NCBI GenBank assembly: GCA_020249775.1
Contig: JADCFA010000051.1
Coordinates: 1 to 36,747 of the forward strand
DNA: 36,747 nt
Reading direction: 5' to 3'
Origin: Roseomonas sp.
GTDB lineage: Bacteria; Pseudomonadota; Alphaproteobacteria; Acetobacterales; Acetobacteraceae
Positions 1-7,981 of the stretch are shown piece after piece. The position numbers and the translations under genes are program-made. How positions within the stretch are numbered: position 1 is the first letter of the stretch; every line of letters starts with the position of its first letter. The notes under the pieces are model-generated. The model did not search any database. It was not told the origin of the DNA and was given only the letters and a program-made list of their open reading frames with translations.

Positions 1-38
1 AAGGCAGGGCTGTGGTTCCGGCGGGGTCGTCTCGTCAT
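1..38 (-). CDS. IS3-type transposase OrfA, first 12-13 codons (cut by window edge)
   Basis: Reading leftward from an ATG at 38-36, the codons give MTRRPRRNHSPAF before the window ends. This matches the usual opening of OrfA proteins of IS3-family elements, the helix-turn-helix half of the frameshifted transposase. An AGGAG ribosome-binding sequence lies a few bases upstream of the ATG (minus strand, about 46-50). The bases between the ATG and about 110 would be the left end of this element. The family call rests on about a dozen residues, so it is tentative. The element probably continues to the left of the window. Confidence 0.55.
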   Translation of the reverse strand, partial: MTRRPRRNHSPA

Positions 39-69
39 GGTGTCTCCTGTTCACGGCTTCATGCCGCTC

Positions 70-351
70 TCAGGCAGAAAATACACTTATACCAGATGTG
101 CAGATTATCCGAGCCAGGTCTTCGGCCTGCGGGTCAGACATGTTGAACCATTGCTGCAGGAAATAGATACGCGGCATCTTTTCAATCCCGATCGGCGGGC
201 GACCGCGTTCGCCTGAGGGATAATGGGGCTCAATCAGAGCTGAGAGCGCGGCCCAGGGAACGACAATCTCCATCTCGGCCAGGAAGCGCTCTCGCCGTGT
301 TTGCTTGTGAGGACGGTCAAAGCCGAGGCTCGAGAAGCTTCTTTGCGGCAT
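70..351 (-). pseudogene. IS5-type transposase, N-terminal stub
   Basis: The ATG at 351-349 opens a 93-residue frame whose first ~77 residues look like the N-terminal DUF772 domain of IS5-family transposases: a basic start, an EIVVPW segment, the GRPP motif near residue 51 and the QQWFNMSDP motif near residues 66-74. Full-length members run to about 300-360 residues with a DDE catalytic domain, which is absent here. After about residue 78 the reading frame turns into unrelated sequence (ending ICTSGISVFSA) that belongs to the neighbouring IS3-type element's left end. The simplest reading is that the IS3-type element jumped into the IS5 copy and the rest of the IS5 gene lies outside or is lost. 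It cannot make an active transposase. Confidence 0.7.
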
Positions 352-422
352 GGGGGGCGTGCTTAAGGGTTTATTGGACGATACGGAAGAGAATCAGAAA
401 ATCAGTGACAGGCCAACAGGGA

Positions 423-442
423 GGGATTAAATCAGAGGTTTC
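423..442 (-). repeat. Candidate terminal inverted repeat of the IS5-type remnant
   Basis: Read on the minus strand this segment contains AACCTCTGATTTAATCCC, which resembles from memory the CTCTGA-type ends of some IS5-family elements. It sits about 75-90 bases upstream of the transposase start at 351, a distance usual for such elements. The partner repeat is not in the window, so this is unconfirmed. The interval 443-572 between it and nudC shows no other recognisable element and presumably carries the nudC promoter. Confidence 0.3.
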
Positions 443-572
443 TTGGTCAGGGTTATCCGGCACAAATCTCCCGCATATTCGGGGTGCGCTTTTGATTGGC
501 TAAGTTCACTCTCAAATCCTCTCAACAACACCTCGGTTGCCCAGCGCCGGGGCACGTGGCAGGTTCACCCCC

Positions 573-1496
573 ATGCTTTCCATCCCCGCCAGCCGACCCA
601 ATGCCTATACGGGCAGCCCGCTAGACCGGGCATCCCATCGCCGCGAAGACGCCGCCTTCATTGAAGCGGCGCTTGCCGATCCCAATACGGTTTTTGCGCC
701 TGTCTGGCGCGCCCGCAGCCTGATGAAGGGTGTTGCGGAAGGCGCCCCGCAAGCCGTTTTGCTGACTGGCGAGGCCGCCGGCGCGCTTCGCATGGCGGGC
801 GGCCCCTGGGCCTGGCTTGGTGAATGGGAAGGAAGGCAAGTGTTTGCGGTGGATTGCTCCACCGCCGATGACCCGATCCCCCTACTGCCGGCGGAAATGG
901 GTAGCTTTGCCGATCTCCGCCAAGTGGCCGGGCTGCTGCCGCCGGGGGAAGCCAGCGTGCTGGCGCATGCGCGCGGGCTGATGCATTGGCGCACCAAGCA
1001 TCGGTTTTGCGGCGTTTGCGGCGGCGTTTGTGAACCGCGCAGCGCCGGCCATGCCATGAGCTGCACGGTCTGCAATACGCAGCATTTCCCGCGCACCGAC
1101 CCCGCCGTGATCATGCTGGTGGTGCGTGGCGATTCCTGCCTGCTCGGCCATTCGCAGCGCTTTCCGAATACCACCATGTATTCAACGCTTGCTGGTTTTG
1201 TGGAACCCGGCGAAAGCCTGGAAGAAGCCGTGCGGCGAGAGGTTCAGGAAGAAACCAATGTGCGGGTTGGCGCGGTGCGCTACCATTCCTCCCAGCCCTG
1301 GCCGTTTCCGTCTTCCATCATGCTCGGCTTCCATGCCGAGGGGTTGAGTGAGGAAATCACCATAGACCCCGAAGAATTGCGCGATGCGCGTTGGTTCAGC
1401 CGGGATGATTTGCGCAATCATCAGCAGCTTGGCTTTTCCCTGCCGCGCGTTGATTCCATCGCGCGCCGGCTGATCGAGGATTGGTTGGCATCATGA
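573..1496 (+). CDS. nudC: NAD(H) pyrophosphatase / RNA-decapping Nudix hydrolase NudC
   Basis: This 307-residue protein carries the three hallmarks of NudC. A zinc ribbon has cysteines at 146, 149, 164 and 167. The Nudix box at 208-230 fits GX5EX7REVXEE. A SQPWPFPSS motif at 240-248 separates NudC from other Nudix enzymes. The family hydrolyses NAD(H) to NMN(H) and AMP and removes NAD caps from RNA in the cytoplasm. The frame is open upstream to 537, but ATG 573 gives the usual N-terminus, with MLSIPASRPNAY ahead of the NUDIX-like N domain. Its stop overlaps the start of the next gene (ATGA), so the two are probably co-transcribed. IS debris lies just upstream, so its promoter must lie within about 443-572. 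Confidence 0.93.
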   Translation: MLSIPASRPNAYTGSPLDRASHRREDAAFIEAALADPNTVFAPVWRARSLMKGVAEGAPQAVLLTGEAAGALRMAGGPWAWLGEWEGRQVFAVDCSTADDPIPLLPAEMGSFADLRQVAGLLPPGEASVLAHARGLMHWRTKHRFCGVCGGVCEPRSAGHAMSCTVCNTQHFPRTDPAVIMLVVRGDSCLLGHSQRFPNTTMYSTLAGFVEPGESLEEAVRREVQEETNVRVGAVRYHSSQPWPFPSSIMLGFHAEGLSEEITIDPEELRDARWFSRDDLRNHQQLGFSLPRVDSIARRLIEDWLAS

Positions 1497-1783
1497 AGAC
1501 AGCGGCGGCATTTCTGGTGGCCTTGGCGGTGGCGGGCTGCGCCAGCCAATCGCGCGAAGATATCTTCCCGCCAGATACCAGCGAAGACGCGGCGGCCTGC
1601 CGAGAGGAAGCCCGGCGCGATCCGGCGCTGATCGGCCTGCGGCACAGTATTTTCATCGGTTTCCCGGCACAGGAAGAACGTGTCCGCAATGAAATCGTCG
1701 CGACGCAACGCCGGACCTATTTTGATTGCATGGCGCTGCGCGGCCATGCGCGCCAGGGCGGGGTGGAACGCGTCAGGCGCTGA
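1493..1783 (+). CDS. Small putative lipoprotein
   Basis: A 96-residue protein with a short hydrophobic leader (residues 5-14) ending in the lipobox VAGC, with the lipidated cysteine expected at residue 16. The mature part of about 80 residues is charged, has further cysteines at about 36 and 77, and shows no domain I recognise. The open frame begins with a TTG at 1481, but ATG 1493 makes a clean lipoprotein signal and overlaps the nudC stop by four bases, so I chose it. It converges with the DUF2244 gene, leaving a six-base gap. Likely anchored in the inner or outer membrane; function unknown. Confidence 0.75.
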   Translation: MKTAAAFLVALAVAGCASQSREDIFPPDTSEDAAACREEARRDPALIGLRHSIFIGFPAQEERVRNEIVATQRRTYFDCMALRGHARQGGVERVRR

Positions 1784-1789
1784 TTTGGG

Positions 1790-2299
1790 TCAGCCTTCCC
1801 GCAATTGCGGATTGTCGAAATCCGGCCGCCTTGCGCGGGCCAGCGCACCGCGCAAGGCCTCTGCCAATTCGGCCTTTTCCGGCGCGGAGAGATGCCGGCC
1901 GATTTCCAGGGTGCGGCCGCGGCTTTTGATCCATAGCCGCCCGCCGCGCGGCGCGGCCTCATCCCATTCCACCTTGGCCCAATAGGCATCCAGCACGGAC
2001 CGCACCACGCGGCCGCGGTGATCCACATGGCGGATGGAAAGCCCGGCATCGGTCAGCAGCACCATTTCGCTGATCCGGCGTGAGGCGCGGGCATGCCACA
2101 GCAGCGCCGCCAACACCGCACCCACTTCAAGGCCAATGAAGGGCAGCACCGGCCAGGCGCCAAGGGCGAAGAACACCGCCGCCGGAATCGCCGCCGCCAG
2201 AATGAGCAGCCCAGCCAGCACGCGGAAACCCCGCGCCGTAAAGCTCTGCGGCGGGGTGGATACCGCTTCGAATAGAATGGTCTCTTGGGGGGGTGCCAT
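1790..2299 (-). CDS. DUF2244 family integral membrane protein
   Basis: A 169-residue protein of the pattern seen in DUF2244 proteins of alphaproteobacteria. It has a short N-terminal segment starting MAPPQETILFEAV, two closely spaced hydrophobic helices (about 24-45 and 49-68), then a soluble tail with SIRHVD, WAKVEW and ending in a helical ALARARRPD segment. The frame is open further upstream to 2350, but that would overlap nth. ATG 2299 leaves 37 bases to the divergent nth start. These proteins have no established biochemical role; they are often encoded beside nth in this bacterial group, which agrees with this location. Function unknown. Confidence 0.8.
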   Translation of the reverse strand: MAPPQETILFEAVSTPPQSFTARGFRVLAGLLILAAAIPAAVFFALGAWPVLPFIGLEVGAVLAALLWHARASRRISEMVLLTDAGLSIRHVDHRGRVVRSVLDAYWAKVEWDEAAPRGGRLWIKSRGRTLEIGRHLSAPEKAELAEALRGALARARRPDFDNPQLREG

Positions 2300-2336
2300 C
2301 GCGCGCCAGTCTAGGTCAGAATGGCGGGGTAACGCC

Positions 2337-3038
2337 ATGCCCCAAGCCAAGCCAGATCACGGCTCCGCCCGCGCCCCGCGCCGCGCCCGCCTGATGTCGA
2401 AAGACCAGGCCGGGGCTTTTCTGCGCGCCCTGGCCCAGGGCAACCCGGCGCCGGAGACGGAGCTTTTCTACCAGGATCATTTCTCGCTGCTGGTGGCGGT
2501 GGTGCTTTCTGCGCAAACCACGGATGCGGCGGTGAATAAATGCACGCCAGGGCTGTTCAAGGCCGCACCCACCCCCGCCGCCATGGCCGCCCTGGGCGCT
2601 GAGGGCGTTGCCCCCTTCATTCGCCGCATCGGGCTATGGCAGGCCAAGGCGCGCAATGTGGCGGCGCTTGCGGCGCAGCTTGTGGAACGCCATGGCGGGC
2701 AGGTGCCAGCCGACCGTGCCGCGCTTGAGGCCCTGCCCGGCGTTGGGCGCAAGACCGCCAATGTCGTGCTAAATGTCGCCTTTGGGCAGAATACCATGGC
2801 GGTGGATACTCATATCTTTCGGCTCGGCAATCGCACGGGCCTTGCGCCGGGCAAGACGACGCGGGCGGTGGAAGAAGGCTTGGTCAAGCGCTGCCCGCCC
2901 GAATTGCTGCGCGATGCGCATCACTGGCTGATCCTGCATGGGCGCTACATCTGCAAGGCCAGGGCGCCGGAATGCTGGCGCTGCCCGGCGCGGGCTTTCT
3001 GCAATTATCGGGATAAGGTGCTCGCGCCGATGGTTTAA
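2337..3038 (+). CDS. nth: Endonuclease III (DNA glycosylase/AP lyase)
   Basis: This protein has the full endonuclease III signature. The helix-hairpin-helix with GVGRKTA supplies catalytic lysine 139. VDTH supplies the catalytic aspartate 157, spaced 18 residues away as in the E. coli enzyme. A C-x6-C-x2-C-x5-C [4Fe-4S] cluster loop lies at 206, 213, 216 and 222. The family removes oxidised pyrimidines from DNA and nicks the abasic site in base-excision repair. Start ATG 2337 gives 233 residues. ATG 2394 (residue 20) is an alternative that would give a length closer to E. coli Nth (211), since the first 19 residues are basic and not conserved in the family. Divergent from the DUF2244 gene. 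Confidence 0.94.
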   Translation: MPQAKPDHGSARAPRRARLMSKDQAGAFLRALAQGNPAPETELFYQDHFSLLVAVVLSAQTTDAAVNKCTPGLFKAAPTPAAMAALGAEGVAPFIRRIGLWQAKARNVAALAAQLVERHGGQVPADRAALEALPGVGRKTANVVLNVAFGQNTMAVDTHIFRLGNRTGLAPGKTTRAVEEGLVKRCPPELLRDAHHWLILHGRYICKARAPECWRCPARAFCNYRDKVLAPMV

Positions 3039-3041
3039 TTC

Positions 3042-3055
3042 GATAGCGCGCTATC
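3042..3055. promoter_or_regulatory. Perfect 14-bp palindrome, candidate MarR operator
   Basis: GATAGCGCGCTATC is a perfect inverted repeat, sitting four bases after the nth stop and 39 bases before ATG 3095 of the marR-like gene. MarR-family dimers typically bind palindromes of this size that overlap their own promoter, so autoregulation of the marR-emrAB unit is a reasonable inference. It could also form an RNA hairpin, but no T-run follows it at terminator spacing. Confidence 0.55.
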
Positions 3056-3094
3056 TATTTGCATCCTAGGCATTCTGGGATTAGCCTTCCCCGC

Positions 3095-3556
3095 ATGCCT
3101 GACGGGTCAGAGATTTCCCAAGCGCGTTGGCGGCTTGGTGTGGCCATTGCCCAGATTGCGCGGCGCTGGCGCGTGCGGCTGGATCAGCGGATCCTGCCCT
3201 TTGGCCTCACGGAATCGCGTTGGCTGGTGCTGCTCAGCCTCGCCCGGCGCGGTGATGGCATTACGCAAAAGGATTTGGCCGGTCGGTTGAATGTTGAAGG
3301 CCCCACCATGGTGCGCACGCTGGATTGGCTGGAAGCGCAGGGCTTTGTGGAACGCCGTGCCGCACCGGGGGATCGCCGCGCCAAGACCATTCATTTGACC
3401 GAAGCCGCGCGCCCAGTGCTGCAAAATATCGAAGCCGAAGCCGCCGCCGTGCGCGCCGAAATCCTGGAAGGCATCCCTGAGGAAGATTTGGCCATGTGCC
3501 TTGCCGTGTTGGATCGCGTGGCGCAGGGGCTGGCGCGTACCGAGGGCGGTGCGTGA
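3095..3556 (+). CDS. MarR-family transcriptional regulator
   Basis: A 153-residue protein with the MarR winged-helix layout: an N-terminal dimerisation helix, helix-turn-helix with QKDLAGRLNVEGPTMVRTL (about residues 57-75), the wing with PGDRRAK (about 90-96), and a C-terminal helix for dimerisation. MarR proteins are ligand-released repressors, and this one precedes an emrAB-type pump with a one-base stop/start overlap, the same order as E. coli mprA-emrA-emrB. A TTG at 3059 keeps the frame open, but ATG 3095 gives a normal MarR N-terminus and leaves room for the palindrome at 3042-3055. Ligand unknown; phenolic or hydrophobic compounds are usual for the family. Confidence 0.9.
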   Translation: MPDGSEISQARWRLGVAIAQIARRWRVRLDQRILPFGLTESRWLVLLSLARRGDGITQKDLAGRLNVEGPTMVRTLDWLEAQGFVERRAAPGDRRAKTIHLTEAARPVLQNIEAEAAAVRAEILEGIPEEDLAMCLAVLDRVAQGLARTEGGA

Positions 3557-4689
3557 TGGATATCGGCCCCGCCAAAACATCGCCCGTTGCAGCGCGGCCC
3601 AATGGCGCGCTGAAGCGGTTGCGCCTGGCCGCTGCGCTGACCGCCGGCTTGGCGCTGGTGGCTGGCGCCGGGCATTGGATTTATCGGCATTTCACGCATG
3701 TGATTGTGGATGATGCGCGCATCGCCGCGGATATGATCGCGTTAGCGAGCCGCGTTCCAGGCTGGGTGATGGAATTGCCGGTGATTGCCGGCGATGAGCC
3801 TCGCCAAGGCGCGCTTCTGATCCGCATTGATAGCCGCGATTCCGCACTCACCTTGCAGGAATTGGAAGCGCGGCTTGCGAATATCGCAACGCGCCGGGCA
3901 GAGCTTGATGCGCGCATTACCATGGTGGATCGCCTGACCAGCAGCCAGGAAGACGCAACGCGCGCCAAGCTGGAAGCCGCGCAAGCTGCACTGCCGGCGG
4001 CGGAAGCGGACCGCATTTACGCGGAAGCAGAATATGCGCGCGCCAATCAATTGATTGGCACAGGTAGCGGCACGCGCCAGCGCCATGACCAGACCCGCGC
4101 CTTGCTGGAATCTGCGACGCAACGCGTGCTGGCAGTCGCTGCCGATATCCGCACGGCGGAGGCGCAATTGGCCAATGCTGGTGCCGCGCGGGAGGAAATG
4201 GGCGTGCTCCGCCATCAGCGCGCCGCCTTGGAACCCTTGGAGCGTGAAATCTCTGCCCAGCGCCAGCGCATTGCGATTGACATTGAAGACCGCACCATCC
4301 GCATGCCCTTTGATGGTGTTGTAGATCGCGTTTTCGTGGACCCCGGCGAATATGTCACGCCCGGTCAGCGCGTGATGCTGGTGCATGACCCGCGCCGCGT
4401 GCGTGTGGAAGCCAATGTGAAGGAAACCGAGATTCGCTACTTCCGCCCCGGGCGTGAAGTGCGCGTGACGGTGGATGCCTATCCGGGGCGCGTCTTTACC
4501 GGCCGGGTGGAGCGTGTGGGGGCGGCCGCCACCAGCGAATTCGCGCTGCTGCCAAGCCCCAACCCTTCCGGCAATTTCACCAAAATCACGCAGCGCCTGC
4601 CGGTGCGTATTGCGCTTGAAAATCCACCAGCCAATGGCGCGCTGCGTCCCGGCATGATGGTGGTGGTGGAAACGCCTGCCCGTGAGTGA
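3556..4689 (+). CDS. emrA: EmrA-like membrane fusion (HlyD) protein of an efflux pump
   Basis: The 377-residue protein has one membrane helix (about 23-43), then the first half of a lipoyl-like barrel, a long coiled coil (about 95-240, rich in Ala, Glu, Arg), the second barrel half beginning IRMPFDGVVDRV, and a beta-barrel segment. Its C-terminal part has the EmrA-type motif SGNFTKITQRLPVRI. EmrA proteins link an inner-membrane MFS exporter to the outer membrane. The ATG overlaps the marR stop (TGATG), and its own stop lies inside the next gene, so expression is coupled. The symbol is by family resemblance; the substrate is not known. Confidence 0.88.
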   Translation: MDIGPAKTSPVAARPNGALKRLRLAAALTAGLALVAGAGHWIYRHFTHVIVDDARIAADMIALASRVPGWVMELPVIAGDEPRQGALLIRIDSRDSALTLQELEARLANIATRRAELDARITMVDRLTSSQEDATRAKLEAAQAALPAAEADRIYAEAEYARANQLIGTGSGTRQRHDQTRALLESATQRVLAVAADIRTAEAQLANAGAAREEMGVLRHQRAALEPLEREISAQRQRIAIDIEDRTIRMPFDGVVDRVFVDPGEYVTPGQRVMLVHDPRRVRVEANVKETEIRYFRPGREVRVTVDAYPGRVFTGRVERVGAAATSEFALLPSPNPSGNFTKITQRLPVRIALENPPANGALRPGMMVVVETPARE

Positions 4690-6277
4690 CGCAACCGCCG
4701 AGGCACCCATGCCTTCCCGCACTTCCTGGGCGGGGCCGGAAATGGCGGTACTGGCGGCGCGCTTTGGTGCTGCCTATCGCTGGATGGTGACGATCCCGGC
4801 GATGATCGGCACAATTGCGACTATTCTTTCTTCCACGATTGCCAATGTCGCCTTGCCCGAAATCATGGGCGCCTATGGCATGGGGCAGGATCACGCGCAG
4901 TTGGTTTCCACCGCCTTTCTGGCTTCCGTCACCGGGACCATGTTGCTGAATGGCTGGCTGGTGGATCGCTTTGGATTTCGGCTGACCTATTCAGCGGCGA
5001 TGCTGATTTTCATCTTTGGGTCGCTGCTATCGGGCTTTGCGCCAGAAGAAGGCACGCTGATTCTGGGCCGTGTGCTGCAAGGGGCAGCGGCCGGCATGGT
5101 GCAGCCCTTGGGCATGCAGATCATTTTCATGGTCTATCCGCCAGAAAAACGCGGCTCTGCCATGGGGCTTTACGCGGTGGGCGTGGTGCTGGCACCCGCA
5201 CTTGGCCCCGCTTTCGGCGGGCTGCTGGTGGATGGTTTTGGCTGGCGATCAGTATTTTTTCTCGCCATTCCCTTCGCCATGATCGGCCTGATCCTGGGCC
5301 TTATCCTGATGCCGGGGCCTCAGCGAAGCGGCACCAAACTGCGCTTCGATGCGCCGGGCTTTATCCTGTTGATCACAGCGCTTTTCGCGCTACTAACCGG
5401 GCTTTCCAGCGGTCAACGCGAAGGCTGGCAATCCGATGCGGTGGTGACCGAGCTTTCCATCGCTGCTTTCGCCGCCATTGCTTTTGTCTGGTGGGAATGG
5501 CGCAGCCCCTATGCCATGCTCAATCCGCGGCTATTCACCGTGCGCGGCTTTGCCTGTTCTTCTCTGGTGGCGCTAGTCTATGGCGCAACGCTGTTTGGTT
5601 CGGTCTATCTGCTGCCGCTTTTTGTGCAAACGGTGCAGGGTTATTCTGCGACACGCGCCGGATTATTGCTGATGCCGGCAGGGCTTGCCTTGCTGCTGGT
5701 TTTCCCAGTCGCGGGCCGGATCGCGGATAAGACCGAACCGTGGTTGCCGATCGGCATTGGGCTGATCCTATTCGCCTATTCCACCTGGCTGATGGTGGAT
5801 GTCGGCACCGATACACCCTTCTGGACTTTGGCGATTTGGATTCTGATTGGGCGCATTGGCTTTGGCATTGCCATGCCCAGCATGAATGCCGGCGCCTTGC
5901 GATCCCTGCCGCCGCAATGGGTCGGGCAGGGTTCGGGCGCGATCAATTTCGCGCGGCAATTTGGCGGGGCGATGGGCGTCAATCTGCTGTCCATTTTTCT
6001 GGAGCGTCACACGCAGCTTTACGCCCAAGCCTTGAACGCCACGCTGGAAGGGCGCGGCAATACCGCCGATTGGCTGCGTGAAGCGGAACGCTTGCTGGCG
6101 CAGGAAGGTTTTGCGGAAGGCACGCGCCAGGCTTTGGCGCAGGATTACCTGGGGCGTGTGGTGCTGACCCAGGCGAGCATGCTCGCCTTTCGTGATACCT
6201 TCACCGTGCTGGTGCTGATTTGTCTGCTGGCGCTGGTTGTTGTGGCGGTGATGCGCGGCGCCAAGCGTCCCAGCTGA
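4682..6277 (+). CDS. emrB: EmrB-like DHA2 MFS drug:H+ antiporter
   Basis: A 531-residue, very hydrophobic protein with about 14 membrane helices, the size and topology of DHA2 exporters. Features include the TIANVALPEI segment in helix 1, motif A-like LVDRFGFR between helices 2 and 3, and motif C-like GPAFGGLL in helix 5. The DHA2 family exports hydrophobic drugs against the proton gradient and works with EmrA. GTG 4682 overlaps the emrA stop by eight bases; ATG 4709 is an alternative start. It ends 57 bases before the first acyl-CoA gene. Whether that cluster shares the transcript is unclear. Confidence 0.9.
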   Translation: MSDATAEAPMPSRTSWAGPEMAVLAARFGAAYRWMVTIPAMIGTIATILSSTIANVALPEIMGAYGMGQDHAQLVSTAFLASVTGTMLLNGWLVDRFGFRLTYSAAMLIFIFGSLLSGFAPEEGTLILGRVLQGAAAGMVQPLGMQIIFMVYPPEKRGSAMGLYAVGVVLAPALGPAFGGLLVDGFGWRSVFFLAIPFAMIGLILGLILMPGPQRSGTKLRFDAPGFILLITALFALLTGLSSGQREGWQSDAVVTELSIAAFAAIAFVWWEWRSPYAMLNPRLFTVRGFACSSLVALVYGATLFGSVYLLPLFVQTVQGYSATRAGLLLMPAGLALLLVFPVAGRIADKTEPWLPIGIGLILFAYSTWLMVDVGTDTPFWTLAIWILIGRIGFGIAMPSMNAGALRSLPPQWVGQGSGAINFARQFGGAMGVNLLSIFLERHTQLYAQALNATLEGRGNTADWLREAERLLAQEGFAEGTRQALAQDYLGRVVLTQASMLAFRDTFTVLVLICLLALVVVAVMRGAKRPS

Positions 6278-6334
6278 TCTTGCCGCCCCCGCTTCCCCGT
6301 TCCATTCTGCGCACCATCTGGAAAGGAATGCCTC

Positions 6335-7135
6335 ATGGAAGCGCCCATACTCGTTGAAATCACTGATGACATTGCGCTGGTCACCTTGAACCGGCCGGAG
6401 TCGCGCAATCCGCTCGATCCCGAAACCCAGGATGGCCTGATTGCCACCTTCATGAAGCTGGATGCGGAAGCGAAGGCGCGCGTGGCGATCCTGACCGGCG
6501 CTGGCAGCGCCTTTTGCGCCGGCGGCAATGTGCGCCGCATGGGTGAAGCCGCGAGTGGCAGCACCGAACGCACGCCGGCCCAGGCGCGCGGCTATTATCG
6601 CCATGGCATCCAACGCCTGCCGCGCATGTTTGAGCAATTGGAAATCCCGGTGATTGCGGCGGTGAATGGCCCGGCCATGGGCGCGGGCTGCGATTTGGCC
6701 TGCATGTGTGATTTACGCATCGCCGGCCAATCCGCGCGCTTTGCGGAAAGCTTTGTGAAGCTTGGCATCATCCCCGGCGATGGCGGCGCCTGGTTGCTGC
6801 CGCGCGTGGTGGGCTTCGCCAAGGCCGCCGAGATGTCATTAACCGGTGATGCGCTGTCAGCGGATCAGGCGCTGGCTTATGGGCTGGTGTCTCAGGTGGT
6901 GCCGGATGCGGAATTGCTGGATGCCGCACGCGCGCTGGCGCGGCGTATCGCGGCCAATCCGCCGCAAGCCGTGCGCATGGCGCGGCGGCTGTTGCGGGAA
7001 GCCTGGAACAACCGGCTTGATTCCGTGCTGGAAATGTCTTCCGCCATGCAAGCCGTGGCGCATACTACGGATGACCATAAGGAAGCGCTGGCGGCGATGC
7101 GCGAAAAGCGCAAGCCAACCTACAAGGGCGCCTGA
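6335..7135 (+). CDS. Enoyl-CoA hydratase/isomerase (crotonase) family protein
   Basis: A 266-residue crotonase-fold protein. The first oxyanion-hole segment is AFCAGGNVRRM (about 59-69) and the second is NGPAMGAGCDL (111-121). Aligning by eye to rat mitochondrial hydratase, the position of catalytic Glu144 is Phe140, while Glu164 is retained as Glu166; Asp149 in the PGDGG turn could act as in isomerase-type members. So a simple hydratase activity is not assured. Start ATG 6335 has a good GGAAAGGA ribosome-binding site about eight bases away. It is followed after three bases by an SDR gene and then a second crotonase, forming a probable three-gene operon for acyl-CoA metabolism. Confidence 0.88.
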   Translation: MEAPILVEITDDIALVTLNRPESRNPLDPETQDGLIATFMKLDAEAKARVAILTGAGSAFCAGGNVRRMGEAASGSTERTPAQARGYYRHGIQRLPRMFEQLEIPVIAAVNGPAMGAGCDLACMCDLRIAGQSARFAESFVKLGIIPGDGGAWLLPRVVGFAKAAEMSLTGDALSADQALAYGLVSQVVPDAELLDAARALARRIAANPPQAVRMARRLLREAWNNRLDSVLEMSSAMQAVAHTTDDHKEALAAMREKRKPTYKGA

Positions 7136-7138
7136 TCC

Positions 7139-7981
7139 TTGTTTGCGCCGGGGCTGCTGGCGGGGCGAGGCGCGCTGATCACCGGTGGCGGCACCGGCTT
7201 GGGGCGCGCCATTGCTCTGCGCTATCTGCAATTGGGCGCGCGCATCGCGATTTGCGGGCGGCGCTTATCTGTTTTGCAGGAAACCGCCGCGGCCTTGCGC
7301 GCGGAAATTCCCGGCGCTGATATCAGCGTGCATGGCTGCGATATCCGCGATGCGGCAGCGGTGGAGGCGATGCTGGATGCCGTTTTTGCCGAAGGCGCGC
7401 CTGATATTCTGGTGAACAATGCCGCCGCGAATTTCCTGGCGCAGACACATCGGCTTTCTGCACGAGCCCTGGATGCGGTGCTGGCCACCACGCTGCATGG
7501 CGCGGCCTATTGCACCATGGGTGTCGGCCGGCGCTGGATTGATGCCGGGCAGCCCGGTGTGGTGCTGAGTGTCCTGACGCTTTCCGCCTTGCAGGGCGCG
7601 GCCTTCACCGTGCCTTCCGCCATGGCCAAGGCTGGCGTTTTGGCGATGACACAAAGCCTGGCGGTGGAATGGGGCCGGCATGGCATTCGGCTGGTGGCGA
7701 TTGCGCCCGGCACTTTCCCAACCGAAGCGGCGGTAGCGCGGCTGCGGCCCGGAGGTTTGGATCACGGTGATGTGCCGCTCAATCGCGCCGGGCGGCATGA
7801 GGAACTCACCGATCTCGCCGCGTATTTGGTTTCAGAAAATGCGGGCTATATCACGGGCGAATGCGTGGTGATTGATGGCGGGCGGCGTTACCTTGGCGGG
7901 GCACGCGCTGGCGTGCGGGAAATGCTCGGCTGGGATGACGCCGCCTGGGAAAGACAGCGCGAAAAGACACCGAAGAAATGA
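7139..7981 (+). CDS. Short-chain dehydrogenase, 2,4-dienoyl-CoA reductase-like
   Basis: A 280-residue SDR with the nucleotide-binding motif TGGGTGLG (about 15-22) and the NNAA motif near 96. At the usual Tyr-x3-Lys site the sequence is PSAMAK, so Ser160 and Lys164 replace Tyr and Lys. This is the arrangement of 2,4-dienoyl-CoA reductases such as human DECR1 (Ser210, Lys214). However, the position of the DECR1 proton donor Tyr199 is Ser149 here. The start is probably TTG 7139, three bases after the previous stop; no ATG lies nearby in frame. The stop overlaps the next start (ATGA). The gene sits between two crotonases, which fits a role on unsaturated acyl-CoAs. Exact reaction unknown. Confidence 0.8.
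   Translation: MFAPGLLAGRGALITGGGTGLGRAIALRYLQLGARIAICGRRLSVLQETAAALRAEIPGADISVHGCDIRDAAAVEAMLDAVFAEGAPDILVNNAAANFLAQTHRLSARALDAVLATTLHGAAYCTMGVGRRWIDAGQPGVVLSVLTLSALQGAAFTVPSAMAKAGVLAMTQSLAVEWGRHGIRLVAIAPGTFPTEAAVARLRPGGLDHGDVPLNRAGRHEELTDLAAYLVSENAGYITGECVVIDGGRRYLGGARAGVREMLGWDDAAWERQREKTPKK

Noticed and set aside
3742..4722. 326-codon minus-strand frame across emrA
   Set aside because: Shadow of the efflux gene; composition is that of reversed codons rather than a protein family.
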